From contig NZ_JADQWB010000011.1 in assembly GCF_015704895.1 (NCBI RefSeq), positions 1 through 64,000 on the forward strand: a stretch of 64,000 nt of DNA, written 5' to 3'. Below the pieces are notes generated by a model. That model made no database searches and was not told where the DNA came from. It saw only the letters and a list, made by a program, of their open reading frames with translations. Position 1 is the stretch's first letter, and each line of letters begins with the position of its first letter. Shown piece after piece: positions 34,996 through 43,689 of the stretch. A program made the position numbers and the translations under genes. The stretch comes from Agrobacterium leguminum (GTDB taxonomy: Bacteria > Pseudomonadota > Alphaproteobacteria > Rhizobiales > Rhizobiaceae).

Positions 34996-35913
34996 ATGAC
35001 CTTCGAACAGCTCCGCATTTTCATCGCCGTTGCCGAACGGGAGCACCTCACAAGGGCCGCCGAAGCCATCGGTTTGACCGCCTCCGCCGTCAGCTCCGCC
35101 ATCAAGAATCTCGAGGCCTTTTACAATGTCGAGCTTTTTCACCGGGTCGGCCGCAACATCGAACTGACCGAAAGCGGCCGGGTGTTTCTGGGTGAAGCGA
35201 AGGCGACATTGGCGCGTGTGCGCAATGCGGAATTGATTCTCTCCGAAATGGGTGGGCTGACGCGCGGCGAAATCACCGTCTGCGCCAGCCAGACCATTGC
35301 AAGCTACTGGCTGCCGCCGATCCTGATGCAGTTCAAAAAACTTTATCCGGGCGTGACCGTGCGGCTCGATATCGGCAATACCAAGACGGTTACACAGGCC
35401 GTGCTTGACGGTCTGGCCGAGGTCGGTTTCATCGAAGGCAGGATTGATGAGCCGGCATTGATGGTGCAGCCCGTCGTGTCCGACAAGCTGCTGGTCGTCA
35501 CCGGTTCGGCCCATCCTTTCGCGGATGGCCGTTATCTCACCGCGCTCGATATGCTCTACGGCACCTCATGGGTCCTGCGCGAACAGGGCTCCGGCACTCG
35601 CTCCGCCTTCGAGGCGGCGGTGCGGCAGATGGGGGTGGACCCCGGCGAGCTTTCGGTCATGCTCGAACTGCCGTCCAACGAGGCGGTGGTGATGGCGGCG
35701 CGCTCCGGCGGCGCGGCCACGGCAGTTTCCGCCTCCGTCGCCTCGCTGTTTCTGCGGCAGGGGCTGCTTGTCCGCGCCGGTATCGATCTGCCTGCCCGAA
35801 ACTTCGCTTTGCTGCGTCACAAGGAACGTCATACCAGCCGGGCGGCCATGGAGCTGGAGCGCCTCAGCCGTGCGGCCTCGGAGGACTACAAGGCCGGTCT
35901 CGCGGGGTTGTAG
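34996..35913 (+). CDS. LysR family regulator, YeiE-like
   Basis: A 305-residue LysR regulator with helix-turn-helix at about residues 3-60 (LRIFIAVAEREHLTRAAEAIGLTA, then VSSAIKNLEAFYNVELFHR) and an effector domain (about 90-290). It is the neighbour, on the other strand, of the YeiH-like gene. In E. coli YeiE controls yeiH and is linked to sulfite and iron responses. Sequence similarity within LysR proteins does not show orthology by itself, so the YeiE label rests on context. Confidence 0.9.
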   Translation: MTFEQLRIFIAVAEREHLTRAAEAIGLTASAVSSAIKNLEAFYNVELFHRVGRNIELTESGRVFLGEAKATLARVRNAELILSEMGGLTRGEITVCASQTIASYWLPPILMQFKKLYPGVTVRLDIGNTKTVTQAVLDGLAEVGFIEGRIDEPALMVQPVVSDKLLVVTGSAHPFADGRYLTALDMLYGTSWVLREQGSGTRSAFEAAVRQMGVDPGELSVMLELPSNEAVVMAARSGGAATAVSASVASLFLRQGLLVRAGIDLPARNFALLRHKERHTSRAAMELERLSRAASEDYKAGLAGL

Positions 35914-35960
35914 CAGAGTGGCGAGTGGCACGGGTGGCATGGGAAGGCCGACGCTTGTTT

Positions 35961-36078
35961 CTTCTCCCCGCGGGGGAGAAGTCCGCGGTAGCGGGATGAG
36001 GGGGCGACGGTAGAGATAGACCGAGAGCTAACCCCCTCATCCGACCCTTCGGGCCACCTTCTCCCCGGCGGGGAGAAG
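35961..36078. repeat. REP-like double inverted element, copy 1
   Basis: The left arm 35961-36004 starts CTTCTCCCCGCGGGGGAGAAG and continues GTCCGCGGTAGCGGGATGAG. The right arm 36032-36078 holds the complementary CCCCTCATCC and CTTCTCCCCGGCGGGGAGAAG. The arms differ only in their middle sections. The same element, inverted, is at 56586-56707. Confidence 0.85.
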
Positions 36079-36123
36079 AAAAGGGGAGCGCCGCAACCGG
36101 CGTTCCCCATTCGTCAGCATCAA

Positions 36124-36498
36124 TTACTTGCCCTTGGACTTCAGCCAGGCCTTCATCATGGCGATCTCGCCTTCCTGTGCCTTGATGACCTCTTCGGCCA
36201 GCTTGCGGATTTCCGGGTCCTTGCCGTATTCGAGCTGGACCCTGGCCATATCGATTGCGCCCTGATGGTGTGGGATCATGCCGCGCACGAAATCGACATC
36301 GGCATCGCCGCTATAATCGATGGCCATATCGCCATGCATCTTCTTGCTGGCTTCCATGAAGGCCTTGGTGGACGCGCTGTCGCTCATGGTGCCTTTTGAC
36401 ATGTCGTGTCCGGCATGGCCGCCCGCTTCCTGTGCGAAAAGCGGCATGGCGAAGACGGTTGTGAAAGCGGCGGCGAGCGTGATGGTCTTGATAGACAT
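36124..36498 (-). CDS. DUF305 domain protein, exported
   Basis: A 124-residue precursor with signal peptide ([23 protein letters not shown]). The mature part carries the DUF305 core: [26 protein letters not shown] (about residues 66-92, written here as its key segment [10 protein letters not shown]). The N-terminal region is His- and Met-rich ([13 protein letters not shown]), which fits the copper-associated subgroup; metal binding is inference. It lies 58 nt downstream of a Cys/His-rich exported protein in the same direction, likely an operon. Confidence 0.9.
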   Translation of the reverse strand: MSIKTITLAAAFTTVFAMPLFAQEAGGHAGHDMSKGTMSDSASTKAFMEASKKMHGDMAIDYSGDADVDFVRGMIPHHQGAIDMARVQLEYGKDPEIRKLAEEVIKAQEGEIAMMKAWLKSKGK

Positions 36499-36556
36499 GG
36501 ATTATCCTTCCTGTGTCTGACGGATTTTTCGAAGATGGGTCTGAAAAAATCTGGGG

Positions 36557-36955
36557 TCAGGCGCGGGGAGGCGGTAGCGGCGGCGCGAAAGCCTTGCCGT
36601 CAAAGACGATGCCGCGCTGCGGCTTCGGATAGGCGAATGTCATCCGGCCGCTATCGGCGAAGATCGTTTGCGGAACCACGATCAGGCAGGCGGCGCAGGA
36701 ACCGGGATGTGCGGCATCGCCACCATGCGGGCAGCAACCGCCCGCTCCCGCTCCATGAGCCCCATTCTCCGCATGCGCCTGAGATCCTTCGCTCCGATCA
36801 GCGGCTCGATGCGAATGGGCATCGTAATGTTTCATCGGCACCTGTGAGGATGCGGCCATGCCCGTAGCCATCGGCATGCTCATCGCCATCTGCGCTGGCA
36901 TTGCGCCGTATAGCAGGCAGGCAAGGAACATCAATGTGCGGACCACCTGGGACAT
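36557..36955 (-). CDS. Exported His/Cys/Met-rich small protein
   Basis: A 132-residue precursor with a signal peptide or N-terminal helix (about residues 6-24), followed by a Met/His-rich stretch (AMSMPMATGMAAS and KHYDAHSHRAADR) and a compact Cys/His cluster CCPHGGDAAHPGSCAAC. The rest is Pro/Gly-rich with no recognised fold. It resembles short DUF2946-like exported proteins from proteobacterial metal-handling operons, but no domain is certain. Its co-orientation with the DUF305 gene suggests a shared periplasmic copper-related role. Confidence 0.8.
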   Translation of the reverse strand: MSQVVRTLMFLACLLYGAMPAQMAMSMPMATGMAASSQVPMKHYDAHSHRAADRSEGSQAHAENGAHGAGAGGCCPHGGDAAHPGSCAACLIVVPQTIFADSGRMTFAYPKPQRGIVFDGKAFAPPLPPPRA

Positions 36956-36996
36956 GGCGTGAATTTACCGCTGGAATTATGGAATAAGCATGGCCA

Positions 36997-37761
36997 TCAG
37001 GTCAGTTCACGTGCAATGACGTGATGCACGATGCGGTAATCCCTGCTCTCCTCGCCAAACGGGGCAAGCGGCCATTCCCATGCGGCGGCGGGGGCAGGAA
37101 GCTCGATGCCATGCAGCAGGTCTTCATGCTGGTGGAGCTTACCGTCTTTGCCGATGATGTCGAAGGAGGTGTCCGTTATCAGGCAGGCTTTGCAGGGCAG
37201 GCCAACCAGCGCTTCTAGATGGGTGTGAATGAGCTTCGGCAGAAGATCGTCCGGGGCATTTGCGATCTTTTCCCGCTCCAGCCGGTGGCGTGCGCCGGTG
37301 CCGATCTGTGACAGGAGATTGGCCGATACCACGAGATCGAGATAGGGCACCCGCCGCAGGAAATCGAGCGGTTCGGCCGGCCGACCGGCGAGAACATCGT
37401 CAAAGCCGGAAAGATCGCGGTTGGCGATGCGGACATTCTTTTTGGCATTGAGGCGCAGCTTCGCCTGCACGCTGGCAAGATGCACCAGATCGACCAGCAC
37501 GACCGTATCGAACATCGCCACCAGCGCATCATAAGGCACATCGCGCAACAGGCCAGACCCCAGCACCACTGCCGTTCGCCGCTGCTTCAGCTTTCGGGCC
37601 GATTGCAGCACGAATTGCCGGCTGTTGTTTTCATGCTCCGCCCAGGCTTTGGCACAACGGTTGGCGCGCGCCCACAGGTTGACGGAATAGCGGATATGCG
37701 GCCGGAATTCTTTCGGCGTGACCGCGCGTGTGGCGGCATATTGCAGGGCTTCGAGGATCAT
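36997..37761 (-). CDS. Conserved protein with possible methyltransferase-like Rossmann fold
   Basis: A 254-residue soluble protein not assigned to a named family. Residues about 64-90 (AVVLGSGLLRDVPYDALVAM then FDTVVLVDLVHL) look like SAM-binding motifs I and II, and YLDLVVSANLLSQIG (about 138-152) looks like motif IV. The N-terminal 60 residues are helical and basic. No HAE, DPPY or NPPY catalytic motif is seen. It starts 18 nt after the RelE-type toxin stop codon in the same direction, so it may be the third gene of that operon. The function is unknown. Confidence 0.75.
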   Translation of the reverse strand: MILEALQYAATRAVTPKEFRPHIRYSVNLWARANRCAKAWAEHENNSRQFVLQSARKLKQRRTAVVLGSGLLRDVPYDALVAMFDTVVLVDLVHLASVQAKLRLNAKKNVRIANRDLSGFDDVLAGRPAEPLDFLRRVPYLDLVVSANLLSQIGTGARHRLEREKIANAPDDLLPKLIHTHLEALVGLPCKACLITDTSFDIIGKDGKLHQHEDLLHGIELPAPAAAWEWPLAPFGEESRDYRIVHHVIARELT

Positions 37762-37779
37762 GAATGCCTAACGGTAGAT

Positions 37780-38037
37780 TTAACGGCGATGGCCGATTTC
37801 GACCACCGGCACGACGAGCTTGTGATCCTGTATATCGCAGATGATGCGGTAATCGCCCACCCGGTAGCGCCAGAAATTTCCGAGCTCGGAGCCTTCCAGG
37901 GCGGCGCCGGTCTGGCGTGGATCATCCAGTGCCGCCAATCGTTCGTGCAGAAAACTCCGGATTCGCTGGCGCGTTTCCGGATTTATCTTGCGCATCTCTT
38001 TCTGGACAAGCGTGTGATACTCAATTGTCCAGATCAC
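37780..38037 (-). CDS. RelE/ParE superfamily toxin
   Basis: An 85-residue toxin of the RelE type, which would cleave mRNA in the ribosome. It has the typical fold pattern: IEYHTLVQKEMRKINP, then basic helix NPETRQRIRSFLHERL, core YRVGDYRIICDI and terminal VEIGHRR. The conserved basic residues are retained. Its start overlaps the antitoxin stop by 17 nt, as in most RelBE operons. Confidence 0.92.
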   Translation of the reverse strand: MIWTIEYHTLVQKEMRKINPETRQRIRSFLHERLAALDDPRQTGAALEGSELGNFWRYRVGDYRIICDIQDHKLVVPVVEIGHRR

Positions 38038-38248
38038 GCCAGAACTCCTCGGCGCTTACAACCTTCGATTCTCCACGCTGAATGCGCCGCGTCGCTTCCT
38101 CGGCGAGATGGAGATCTTCCATATCCTCGATATGTTTCTCGATCGCCTCGCGGATGTAATAGGCGGATGTGCGGCCGGTGCGCTCGGACAGCGCCTTCAG
38201 CCGCTCATAGGTCTCATCAGGCAAGCGGATGGCCGTCTGTTTGCTCAT
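38021..38248 (-). CDS. RelB-type ribbon-helix-helix antitoxin
   Basis: A 75-residue antitoxin. The N-terminus TAIRLPDETYERLKALSERTG has the ribbon strand and following helices of a ribbon-helix-helix DNA-binding fold. The C-terminal segment (about residues 45-75, SKVVSAEEFWRDL) would bind the toxin. An 18-nt perfect palindrome lies 26 nt upstream of the ATG and likely is the autoregulatory operator. Confidence 0.9.
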   Translation of the reverse strand: MSKQTAIRLPDETYERLKALSERTGRTSAYYIREAIEKHIEDMEDLHLAEEATRRIQRGESKVVSAEEFWRDLDN

Positions 38249-38273
38249 GGGTCGCGTCCTTCCCGATCCGAAT

Positions 38274-38291
38274 TGGGATACATGTATCCCA
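38274..38291. promoter_or_regulatory. Perfect 18-bp palindromic operator of the toxin-antitoxin operon
   Basis: TGGGATACATGTATCCCA is a perfect palindrome located at the expected promoter position just upstream of the antitoxin start. Confidence 0.8.
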
Positions 38292-38404
38292 TATAGCCCG
38301 CTTGGCTGCGTGAGCCAGTAAAACCGGAGCCTTTGCGGCTTGCCGCACCGGGCTTCATCCTCTAATACACCGGCTTGATTTCAGGAAAATATCGGATCGG
38401 CCCC

Positions 38405-39928
38405 ATGAGCGAAAAAGCAAAAAAGCCTCAGAAACTGAAAGCCCGCCTGCCGCGCGGCTTCGTGGATCGCTCGGTTGCCGATATTCATGCCACCAATGAG
38501 ATGATCGAAAAGATCCGCAGGGTCTATGAGCTTTACGGCTTCGATCCGGTGGAAACCCCGCTGTTCGAATATACCGATGCGCTCGGCAAATTCCTGCCCG
38601 ATAGCGACCGCCCGAACGAAGGCGTGTTTTCGCTGCAGGATGACGACGACCAATGGATGAGCCTGCGCTACGATCTGACCGCGCCGCTCGCCCGTCACGT
38701 CGCGGAAAATTTCAACGAAATCCAGCTGCCATACCGCACCTATCGCGCCGGTTATGTCTTCCGCAATGAAAAGCCCGGCCCCGGCCGCTTCCGGCAGTTC
38801 ATGCAGTTCGATGCCGATACGGTGGGCGCCGCCGGCGTGCAGGCCGATGCGGAAATGTGCATGATGATGGCCGATACGCTGGAAGCGCTCGGAATTCAGC
38901 GCGGCGACTATGTCATTCGCGTTAACAACCGCAAGGTGCTCGACGGCGTCATGGAAGCCATCGGCCTCGGCGGCGAGGACAATGCCGGTCGTCGCCTCAA
39001 CGTGCTGCGCGCCATCGACAAGCTCGATAAGTTCGGTCCCGAAGGTGTGAAGCTGCTGCTCGGCCCCGGCCGCAAGGATGAATCCGGCGACTTCACCAAG
39101 GGCGCTGGTCTTGGCGAGGAGCAGATCGAAAAGGTGCTGTTTTTCGTCAGCATCAAGGATTATGCGGCAAGCGCCGATGATCTGGCCAAACTGGTCGCGG
39201 GCACCTCGAAAGGCGAGGAAGGCGTTGAGGAGCTGAACGTCATCGGCGCTCTGGTTACCAGTGCCGGTTACGATGCGACGCGCATCAAGATCGACCCCTC
39301 GGTCGTTCGCGGCCTCGAATATTATACCGGCCCCGTCTATGAAGCCGAGCTGACATTCGACGTCACCAATGAAAAGGGCGAAAAGGTCGTGTTCGGCTCC
39401 GTCGGCGGCGGCGGGCGTTATGACGGCCTCGTTTCGCGCTTCATGGGCCAGCCGGTTCCGGCCACGGGCTTCTCCATCGGCGTTTCGCGCCTGATGACGG
39501 CGCTGAAGAACCTTGGCAAGCTCGGTCAGGTCAAGCCGCTTGCCCCCGTTCTCATCACCGTCATGGATGGCGATGTGGAGAGCATGGGTCGTTACCAGCG
39601 CTTCACGCAGGCGCTGCGCGCCGAGGGCATCCGCGCGGAAATGTACCAGGGTAACTGGAAGAAATTCGGCAACCAGCTGAAATATGCCGACCGCCTCGGT
39701 TCCCCCATCGCCATCATTCAGGGTGGTGATGAGCGCGCCGAAGGTGTGGTGCAGATCAAGGATCTGATCGAAGGCAAGCGCCTGTCCGGCGAGATCGAGG
39801 ACAATGCCAGCTGGCGCGAGGCGCGCGTGGCGCAGGTCAGCGTACCGGAGGCCGATCTGGTGGCGAAGGTCGGCGAGATTCTGGAGCATCAGGCAGAGGA
39901 CGTTCGCCGCGCCGCCGAAGGGCGCTGA
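38405..39928 (+). CDS. hisS: Histidine-tRNA ligase
   Basis: A 507-residue class II aminoacyl-tRNA synthetase. Motif 2 is [20 protein letters not shown] (about residues 115-134). The histidine-binding signature is [14 protein letters not shown] (about 300-313). Motif 3 is [16 protein letters not shown] through FSIGVSRL (about 335-365), followed by an anticodon-binding domain. The protein is longer than the E. coli enzyme, typical of alphaproteobacteria. The ATG at 38405 is used; the TTG at 38375 gives a non-homologous extension. It heads the operon hisS-VOC-hisZ-hisG. Confidence 0.96.
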   Translation: MSEKAKKPQKLKARLPRGFVDRSVADIHATNEMIEKIRRVYELYGFDPVETPLFEYTDALGKFLPDSDRPNEGVFSLQDDDDQWMSLRYDLTAPLARHVAENFNEIQLPYRTYRAGYVFRNEKPGPGRFRQFMQFDADTVGAAGVQADAEMCMMMADTLEALGIQRGDYVIRVNNRKVLDGVMEAIGLGGEDNAGRRLNVLRAIDKLDKFGPEGVKLLLGPGRKDESGDFTKGAGLGEEQIEKVLFFVSIKDYAASADDLAKLVAGTSKGEEGVEELNVIGALVTSAGYDATRIKIDPSVVRGLEYYTGPVYEAELTFDVTNEKGEKVVFGSVGGGGRYDGLVSRFMGQPVPATGFSIGVSRLMTALKNLGKLGQVKPLAPVLITVMDGDVESMGRYQRFTQALRAEGIRAEMYQGNWKKFGNQLKYADRLGSPIAIIQGGDERAEGVVQIKDLIEGKRLSGEIEDNASWREARVAQVSVPEADLVAKVGEILEHQAEDVRRAAEGR

Positions 39929-39932
39929 AGCC

Positions 39933-40301
39933 ATGGCGATCCTTGCGCTCGACCATGTTCAGCTGGCGATGCCGGCGGGCCGCGAAGATGAGGCGCGCTC
40001 TTTCTATGGCGGCCTGCTCGGCTTTACGGAGCAGGCAAAGCCCGCCAATCTGGCCGCGCGTGGCGGGTGCTGGTTCAGCCGAGGTTCGATAAAACTGCAT
40101 CTCGGCGTCGAGCAGGATTTCCGCCCGGCGAAGAAATCCCATCCGGCCTTTCTGGTCGATGATATGGCAACCTTGCGAAAAACACTTGAAACAGCAGGCT
40201 GCCATGTGGTTGAGGATGAGCCGCTTGAAGGGTATCACCGGTTTTATGTCCATGATCCCTTCGGAAACCGCATCGAAATGATGCAGCCGCTCGAACCGTG
40301 A
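39933..40301 (+). CDS. VOC family (glyoxalase-like) protein
   Basis: A 122-residue vicinal-oxygen-chelate fold protein with the beta-alpha-beta-beta-beta pattern. Possible metal-site residues are His8 (DHVQLAMP), HL at about residue 55 and the C-terminal FGNRIEMMQP, whose Glu is the usual third ligand. Substrate unknown. It starts 4 nt after hisS and 16 nt before hisZ, an arrangement I also associate with other rhizobia, but no role in histidine metabolism is shown. Confidence 0.9.
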   Translation: MAILALDHVQLAMPAGREDEARSFYGGLLGFTEQAKPANLAARGGCWFSRGSIKLHLGVEQDFRPAKKSHPAFLVDDMATLRKTLETAGCHVVEDEPLEGYHRFYVHDPFGNRIEMMQPLEP

Positions 40302-40317
40302 CGAAAAGTACCGTTCC

Positions 40318-41445
40318 ATGCCCCTGATCGACATGCCGGAATTTTCCGGAGAGCTACTGGAAGAATTCGCCGCGCGCCGCACGAGCCGCGTGAACACGCC
40401 CGTCATCCAGCCCGCCGAACCGTTTCTGGATATGGCCGGCGAGGATTTGCGCCGCCGTATCTTCATGACGGAGAGCGAGACGGGCGAGAGCCTGTGCCTG
40501 CGCCCCGAATTCACCATCCCGGTCTGCCTGCGCCATATCGAAACGGCGACCGGCACGCCGAAGCGTTATTCCTATCTCGGCGAAGTCTTCCGCCAGCGCC
40601 GCGAAGGTGCCAACGAGTTTTATCAGGCCGGTATCGAGGATCTTGGCGATACCGATATCGCCGCCGCCGATGCCCGTGCTGTCATTGACGCCACCGGCAT
40701 TCTGCAGCGCCTGCTGCCGGGCCGGTCGCTTGCCGTCACGCTGGGCGACCAGCAGGTGTTCGAGGCGGTGGTTGCCGCCCTCGGCCTGCCGCTTGGCTGG
40801 CAGAAGCGTCTGGTGCAGGCCTTCGGCGATATGGCGCAGCTCGACGCGTTGCTGGAAAGCCTTGTGCATCCCAAGCCGATGACGGGGCTGGACGCCCGCG
40901 TCGCCGGCCTTCTGGCAACGGGCGACGAGACGGTGCTGGTCGATTATCTCGATACGGTGATGCAGGAAACCGGCTATTCCACCAATGCCAGCCGCGCGCC
41001 GCAGGAAATCGCCCGCCGCCTGCGGGAAAAACTGGCGCTTGCCGCCACGCGCCTGCCGGATGAAAGCTTCGCGCTGCTCAAGCAGTTCCTGGCCCTGAAG
41101 GCGCCGTTGCCGCAGGCATCGCAGGTTCTGGCGGATTTTGCCGCAAAGGCGAAGTTGAAACTGGATGGCGCGCTGTCCGCTTTCGACAAACGTGTCGCAG
41201 CGCTTGCCAATGCCGGTGTTGATCTCGAAACCGTCACCTATGGCGCGGCCTTCGGTCGTCCGCTCGATTATTACACCGGCCTCGTTTTCGAGGTGGTGGA
41301 AGCGGGTGGAGACAGTGTGCTGGCCGGTGGCGGCCGTTTCGACCGGCTGCTGACCCTGCTCGGCGCACAGGAAAAAATCCCGGCCGTGGGCTTCTCGCTC
41401 TGGCTGGATCGCATCGAAGCGGTGCGCAGGAGCGACAAGCCATGA
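40318..41445 (+). CDS. hisZ: ATP phosphoribosyltransferase regulatory subunit
   Basis: A 375-residue catalytically silent HisRS paralogue that partners with the short form of HisG. HisRS-like core segments are visible: [15 protein letters not shown] (about residues 60-74), [20 protein letters not shown] (about 83-102), [16 protein letters not shown] (about 305-320) and [11 protein letters not shown]. It lacks the anticodon-binding domain. It overlaps hisG by 4 nt (ATGA). Confidence 0.95.
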   Translation: MPLIDMPEFSGELLEEFAARRTSRVNTPVIQPAEPFLDMAGEDLRRRIFMTESETGESLCLRPEFTIPVCLRHIETATGTPKRYSYLGEVFRQRREGANEFYQAGIEDLGDTDIAAADARAVIDATGILQRLLPGRSLAVTLGDQQVFEAVVAALGLPLGWQKRLVQAFGDMAQLDALLESLVHPKPMTGLDARVAGLLATGDETVLVDYLDTVMQETGYSTNASRAPQEIARRLREKLALAATRLPDESFALLKQFLALKAPLPQASQVLADFAAKAKLKLDGALSAFDKRVAALANAGVDLETVTYGAAFGRPLDYYTGLVFEVVEAGGDSVLAGGGRFDRLLTLLGAQEKIPAVGFSLWLDRIEAVRRSDKP

Positions 41446-42134
41446 TCACCATCGCATTGCCCTCCAAGGGCCGGATGAAGGAAGACGCCTCCGCCGTTCT
41501 GGAACGCGCCGGGCTGAAAGTCGCGGCTGTCGGCAATGACCGCTCCTATCGCGGCCGCATCGAAGGGCGCGACGATATCGAGATCGCTTATCTGTCGGCC
41601 TCCGAGATCGCCCGCGAGATCGGCGCCGGTACGGTGGATTTCGGCGTGACGGGAGAGGACCTCGTGCGCGAGGGACTGACCAACGCCGATGCGCAGGTGG
41701 AGTTCTGCGCCCGCCTCGGTTTCGGCCATGCGGATGTCGTGGTCGCCGTGCCGGAAATCTGGCTGGATGTGGACAGCATGGCCGATCTCGGCGATGTCGC
41801 TTCGGAATTCCGCGCCCGCCATGGCCGCAGGCTCGCCATCGCCACCAAATATTGGCGGCTGACTCAGCAGTTCTTTTCGCGCCAGCACGGCATTCAGCTT
41901 TATCGCATCGTTGAGAGCCTTGGCGCGACCGAGGGTGCGCCGGCAGCGGGGCAGGCGGATATCATCGTCGATATCACCTCGACCGGCTCGACGCTGAAGG
42001 CCAACCACCTGAAAATCCTCTCGGACGGCATCATCGTCCGTTCGGAAGCCTGCTTCGTGCGCGCCCGCAAGCCGGAACACGAAGGCGATGCGGCGGTTCA
42101 GGAGATCGCCTCGCGCATCAGGGCTGCGGTCTGA
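41442..42134 (+). CDS. hisG: ATP phosphoribosyltransferase catalytic subunit, short form
   Basis: A 230-residue HisG that starts histidine synthesis by joining PRPP and ATP. It lacks the C-terminal ACT-like regulatory domain, so it requires HisZ, which is encoded just upstream. Motifs are [13 protein letters not shown] at the N-terminus, GVTGEDLV (about residues 66-73) and the PRPP-binding [17 protein letters not shown] (about 170-186). It overlaps hisZ by four bases. A strong terminator ends the operon. Confidence 0.96.
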   Translation: MITIALPSKGRMKEDASAVLERAGLKVAAVGNDRSYRGRIEGRDDIEIAYLSASEIAREIGAGTVDFGVTGEDLVREGLTNADAQVEFCARLGFGHADVVVAVPEIWLDVDSMADLGDVASEFRARHGRRLAIATKYWRLTQQFFSRQHGIQLYRIVESLGATEGAPAAGQADIIVDITSTGSTLKANHLKILSDGIIVRSEACFVRARKPEHEGDAAVQEIASRIRAAV

Positions 42135-42145
42135 CGACGTAAAAC

Positions 42146-42178
42146 AAAAAGCCGCCGGAGCGATCCGGCGGCTTTTTT
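42146..42178 (+). terminator. Rho-independent terminator of the hisS-hisG operon
   Basis: A 9-bp perfect GCCGCCGGA/TCCGGCGGC stem, four-base loop, followed by six T residues, 17 nt after the hisG stop. The adjacent A-run also lets it serve the convergent DoxX gene. Confidence 0.9.
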
Positions 42179-42197
42179 ATTGGTCGATCCATTTGGC

Positions 42198-42644
42198 TTA
42201 TGCGTGGGCCACAGCCGCGCCGCGTCTTGCGTCGACGGAGTAGGCGCCGGGGCCGAAGGCGGCAAGCAGGATGTAAGCGCCGGCAAGGGTGATGTTCTTC
42301 ACCATCATGATGCCGTTCAGCGTGTTGATCCAGCCAAGAGCCGGCTCAGGCCAGCCGGGAACGGCAACGGTGCCGCTGTGGAACACCAGACCGGTGAAGA
42401 CGCAGAAGACGGCAAGCGCCCAGGCAGCGATTTTAGTCTGGAAACCAGCGAGAATGGCCAGACCGGCAACGAGTTCGAACAGGCCTGCGATATAGGCAAG
42501 GGCGGTTGCGGCGGGCAGGCCGGCGCCCGTGATCATGCCGGCCGTGCCGGCCGGATCGACGAGCTTGCTGAAGCCCGAGGTGATGAAGATGAAGGAAAGC
42601 AGAATACGGGCGATGAGAACGAGAACGTTCTGGCTGCTGGACAT
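42198..42644 (-). CDS. DoxX family membrane protein
   Basis: A 148-residue inner-membrane protein with four hydrophobic helices and the DoxX signature SFIFITSGFSKLVDPAGTAG (about residues 18-37). The family is linked to quinone-type or thiosulfate oxidation and to redox stress; a specific role is not evident here. The ATG at 42644 follows GGAG at 7 nt spacing. It is monocistronic and convergent with hisG. Confidence 0.93.
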   Translation of the reverse strand: MSSSQNVLVLIARILLSFIFITSGFSKLVDPAGTAGMITGAGLPAATALAYIAGLFELVAGLAILAGFQTKIAAWALAVFCVFTGLVFHSGTVAVPGWPEPALGWINTLNGIMMVKNITLAGAYILLAAFGPGAYSVDARRGAAVAHA

Positions 42645-42795
42645 GGATATCTCCGGTAAATAGTCGGCGTGTCGCCGGTTGAACTGCAATGTCTGGAGAT
42701 ATCAATGACCGAAAATCATCCGCCCATAAAGATGAACAATAGAAGACAAATCGTCTTCATTTTGTGAACGGTGCTGAGCGTCTGTCCCGCTATGT

Positions 42796-43230
42796 TCAGG
42801 CGGCGAAGCGAATATCCTCAAAGCGCGGAAACAGGAAAAGCCCTGATATGCGCCCTTGCTGCCCGTCTTCGAAGCCGGAAGATTCACCCATGCAGATGAC
42901 CGGCTGCCGCATCGCCGGCAAGATGGAGAGGCCGGTTGAAAAACAGAAACGTGAAGGTGCGGTGGAGACCTGCTCGAAAAGTTCCAGAACGCGGGCGTGG
43001 TCAGCGCGGTCGTAACAGCGGACAAGGCTGAGCAATCCGCACTCGCCCGGCGGCAGGCCGTGCATGAACGATGCGTGTTCGCCGAGCCGGATGACGCCAC
43101 TGGAAAGATCGCTGCTCCACTCCTCCGACATGAAGAAATGCGACAGGGTCCGGGGATCGGGCGCGGTTGTTACCGCCGCAGGCAGAGCATCGTTGCGTCT
43201 TGATATTTCAAACAAATCGCGCCCCCGCAT
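42796..43230 (-). CDS. Orphan PAS-like sensor domain protein
   Basis: A 144-residue protein whose central part (EEWSSDLSSGVIRLGEHASF followed by GLPPGECGLLSLVRCYDRAD) resembles a PAS domain of the PAS_3 type, with a typical closing strand GRISGLFLFPRF. No signalling output domain is attached, and there is no transmembrane segment or signal peptide. The start is uncertain: the ATG at 43230 has no clear ribosome-binding site, and a TTG at 43257 is also possible. Similar short PAS-only proteins occur in rhizobia; a partner protein is not apparent nearby. Confidence 0.65.
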   Translation of the reverse strand: MRGRDLFEISRRNDALPAAVTTAPDPRTLSHFFMSEEWSSDLSSGVIRLGEHASFMHGLPPGECGLLSLVRCYDRADHARVLELFEQVSTAPSRFCFSTGLSILPAMRQPVICMGESSGFEDGQQGRISGLFLFPRFEDIRFAA

Positions 43231-43689
43231 GAACACGTGCCAGCGCCGCCACTTCAAGCGCCACTGCCAGGTTGAACCTTTACCGCCACCCGCAGTCGAA
43301 CGTGTTTGCCAGGCATCGAAACCCCTTCAATGCTGGCCGCCCCGTCGCGGAACCCTTACGGGGGGTGACTTATAGTTTATTTTCCCCTACCTACAACAAC
43401 CAGCCAGTGAGAAAATCAAAAATATTATGTATTTCTTCTTCAAAATCGCGAGACATGCGAAAAAGCACAACTAAATAGCGCACTTATAAGCCGATCCGAG
43501 TGGAAATCGGCCCCGTATGGGGCGGTGATTCGCTCTTGAATGTGCCCCATTATTGCATAGGGCTGCAAAAAATAGCCGGATAAAATCATGCCTGTTCCAA
43601 AACGGGACAATACACGAACCTTTCCGCTTTCGGCCTTCAGAATTGTGCAACCTGTTGATTTCATGAGGCATCTCTCGCGAGAGCGCCGG
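43231..43689. other. Gene-poor stretch upstream of the PAS-like gene
   Basis: About 460 bases without a supported gene. Base composition is visibly AT-richer than the rest near 43370-43610 (for example AGTTTATTTTCCCCTACCTACAACAACC). Short open frames on both strands lack ribosome-binding sites and any recognisable family. It is the least explained non-repeat sequence in the window. Confidence 0.5.

Noticed and set aside
38381..39934. 517-residue open frame antisense to hisS, and similar long antisense frames opposite tex, pmbA, glcE and rluB
   Set aside because: High-GC codon usage gives long open complementary frames; the sense strands encode unmistakable enzymes.
43440..43664. Short minus-strand frame of 74 codons in the gene-poor stretch, and the plus-strand frame at 43588-43881
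   Set aside because: No ribosome-binding site or recognisable family; the plus-strand one also runs through palindromic repeats. Not called as genes.
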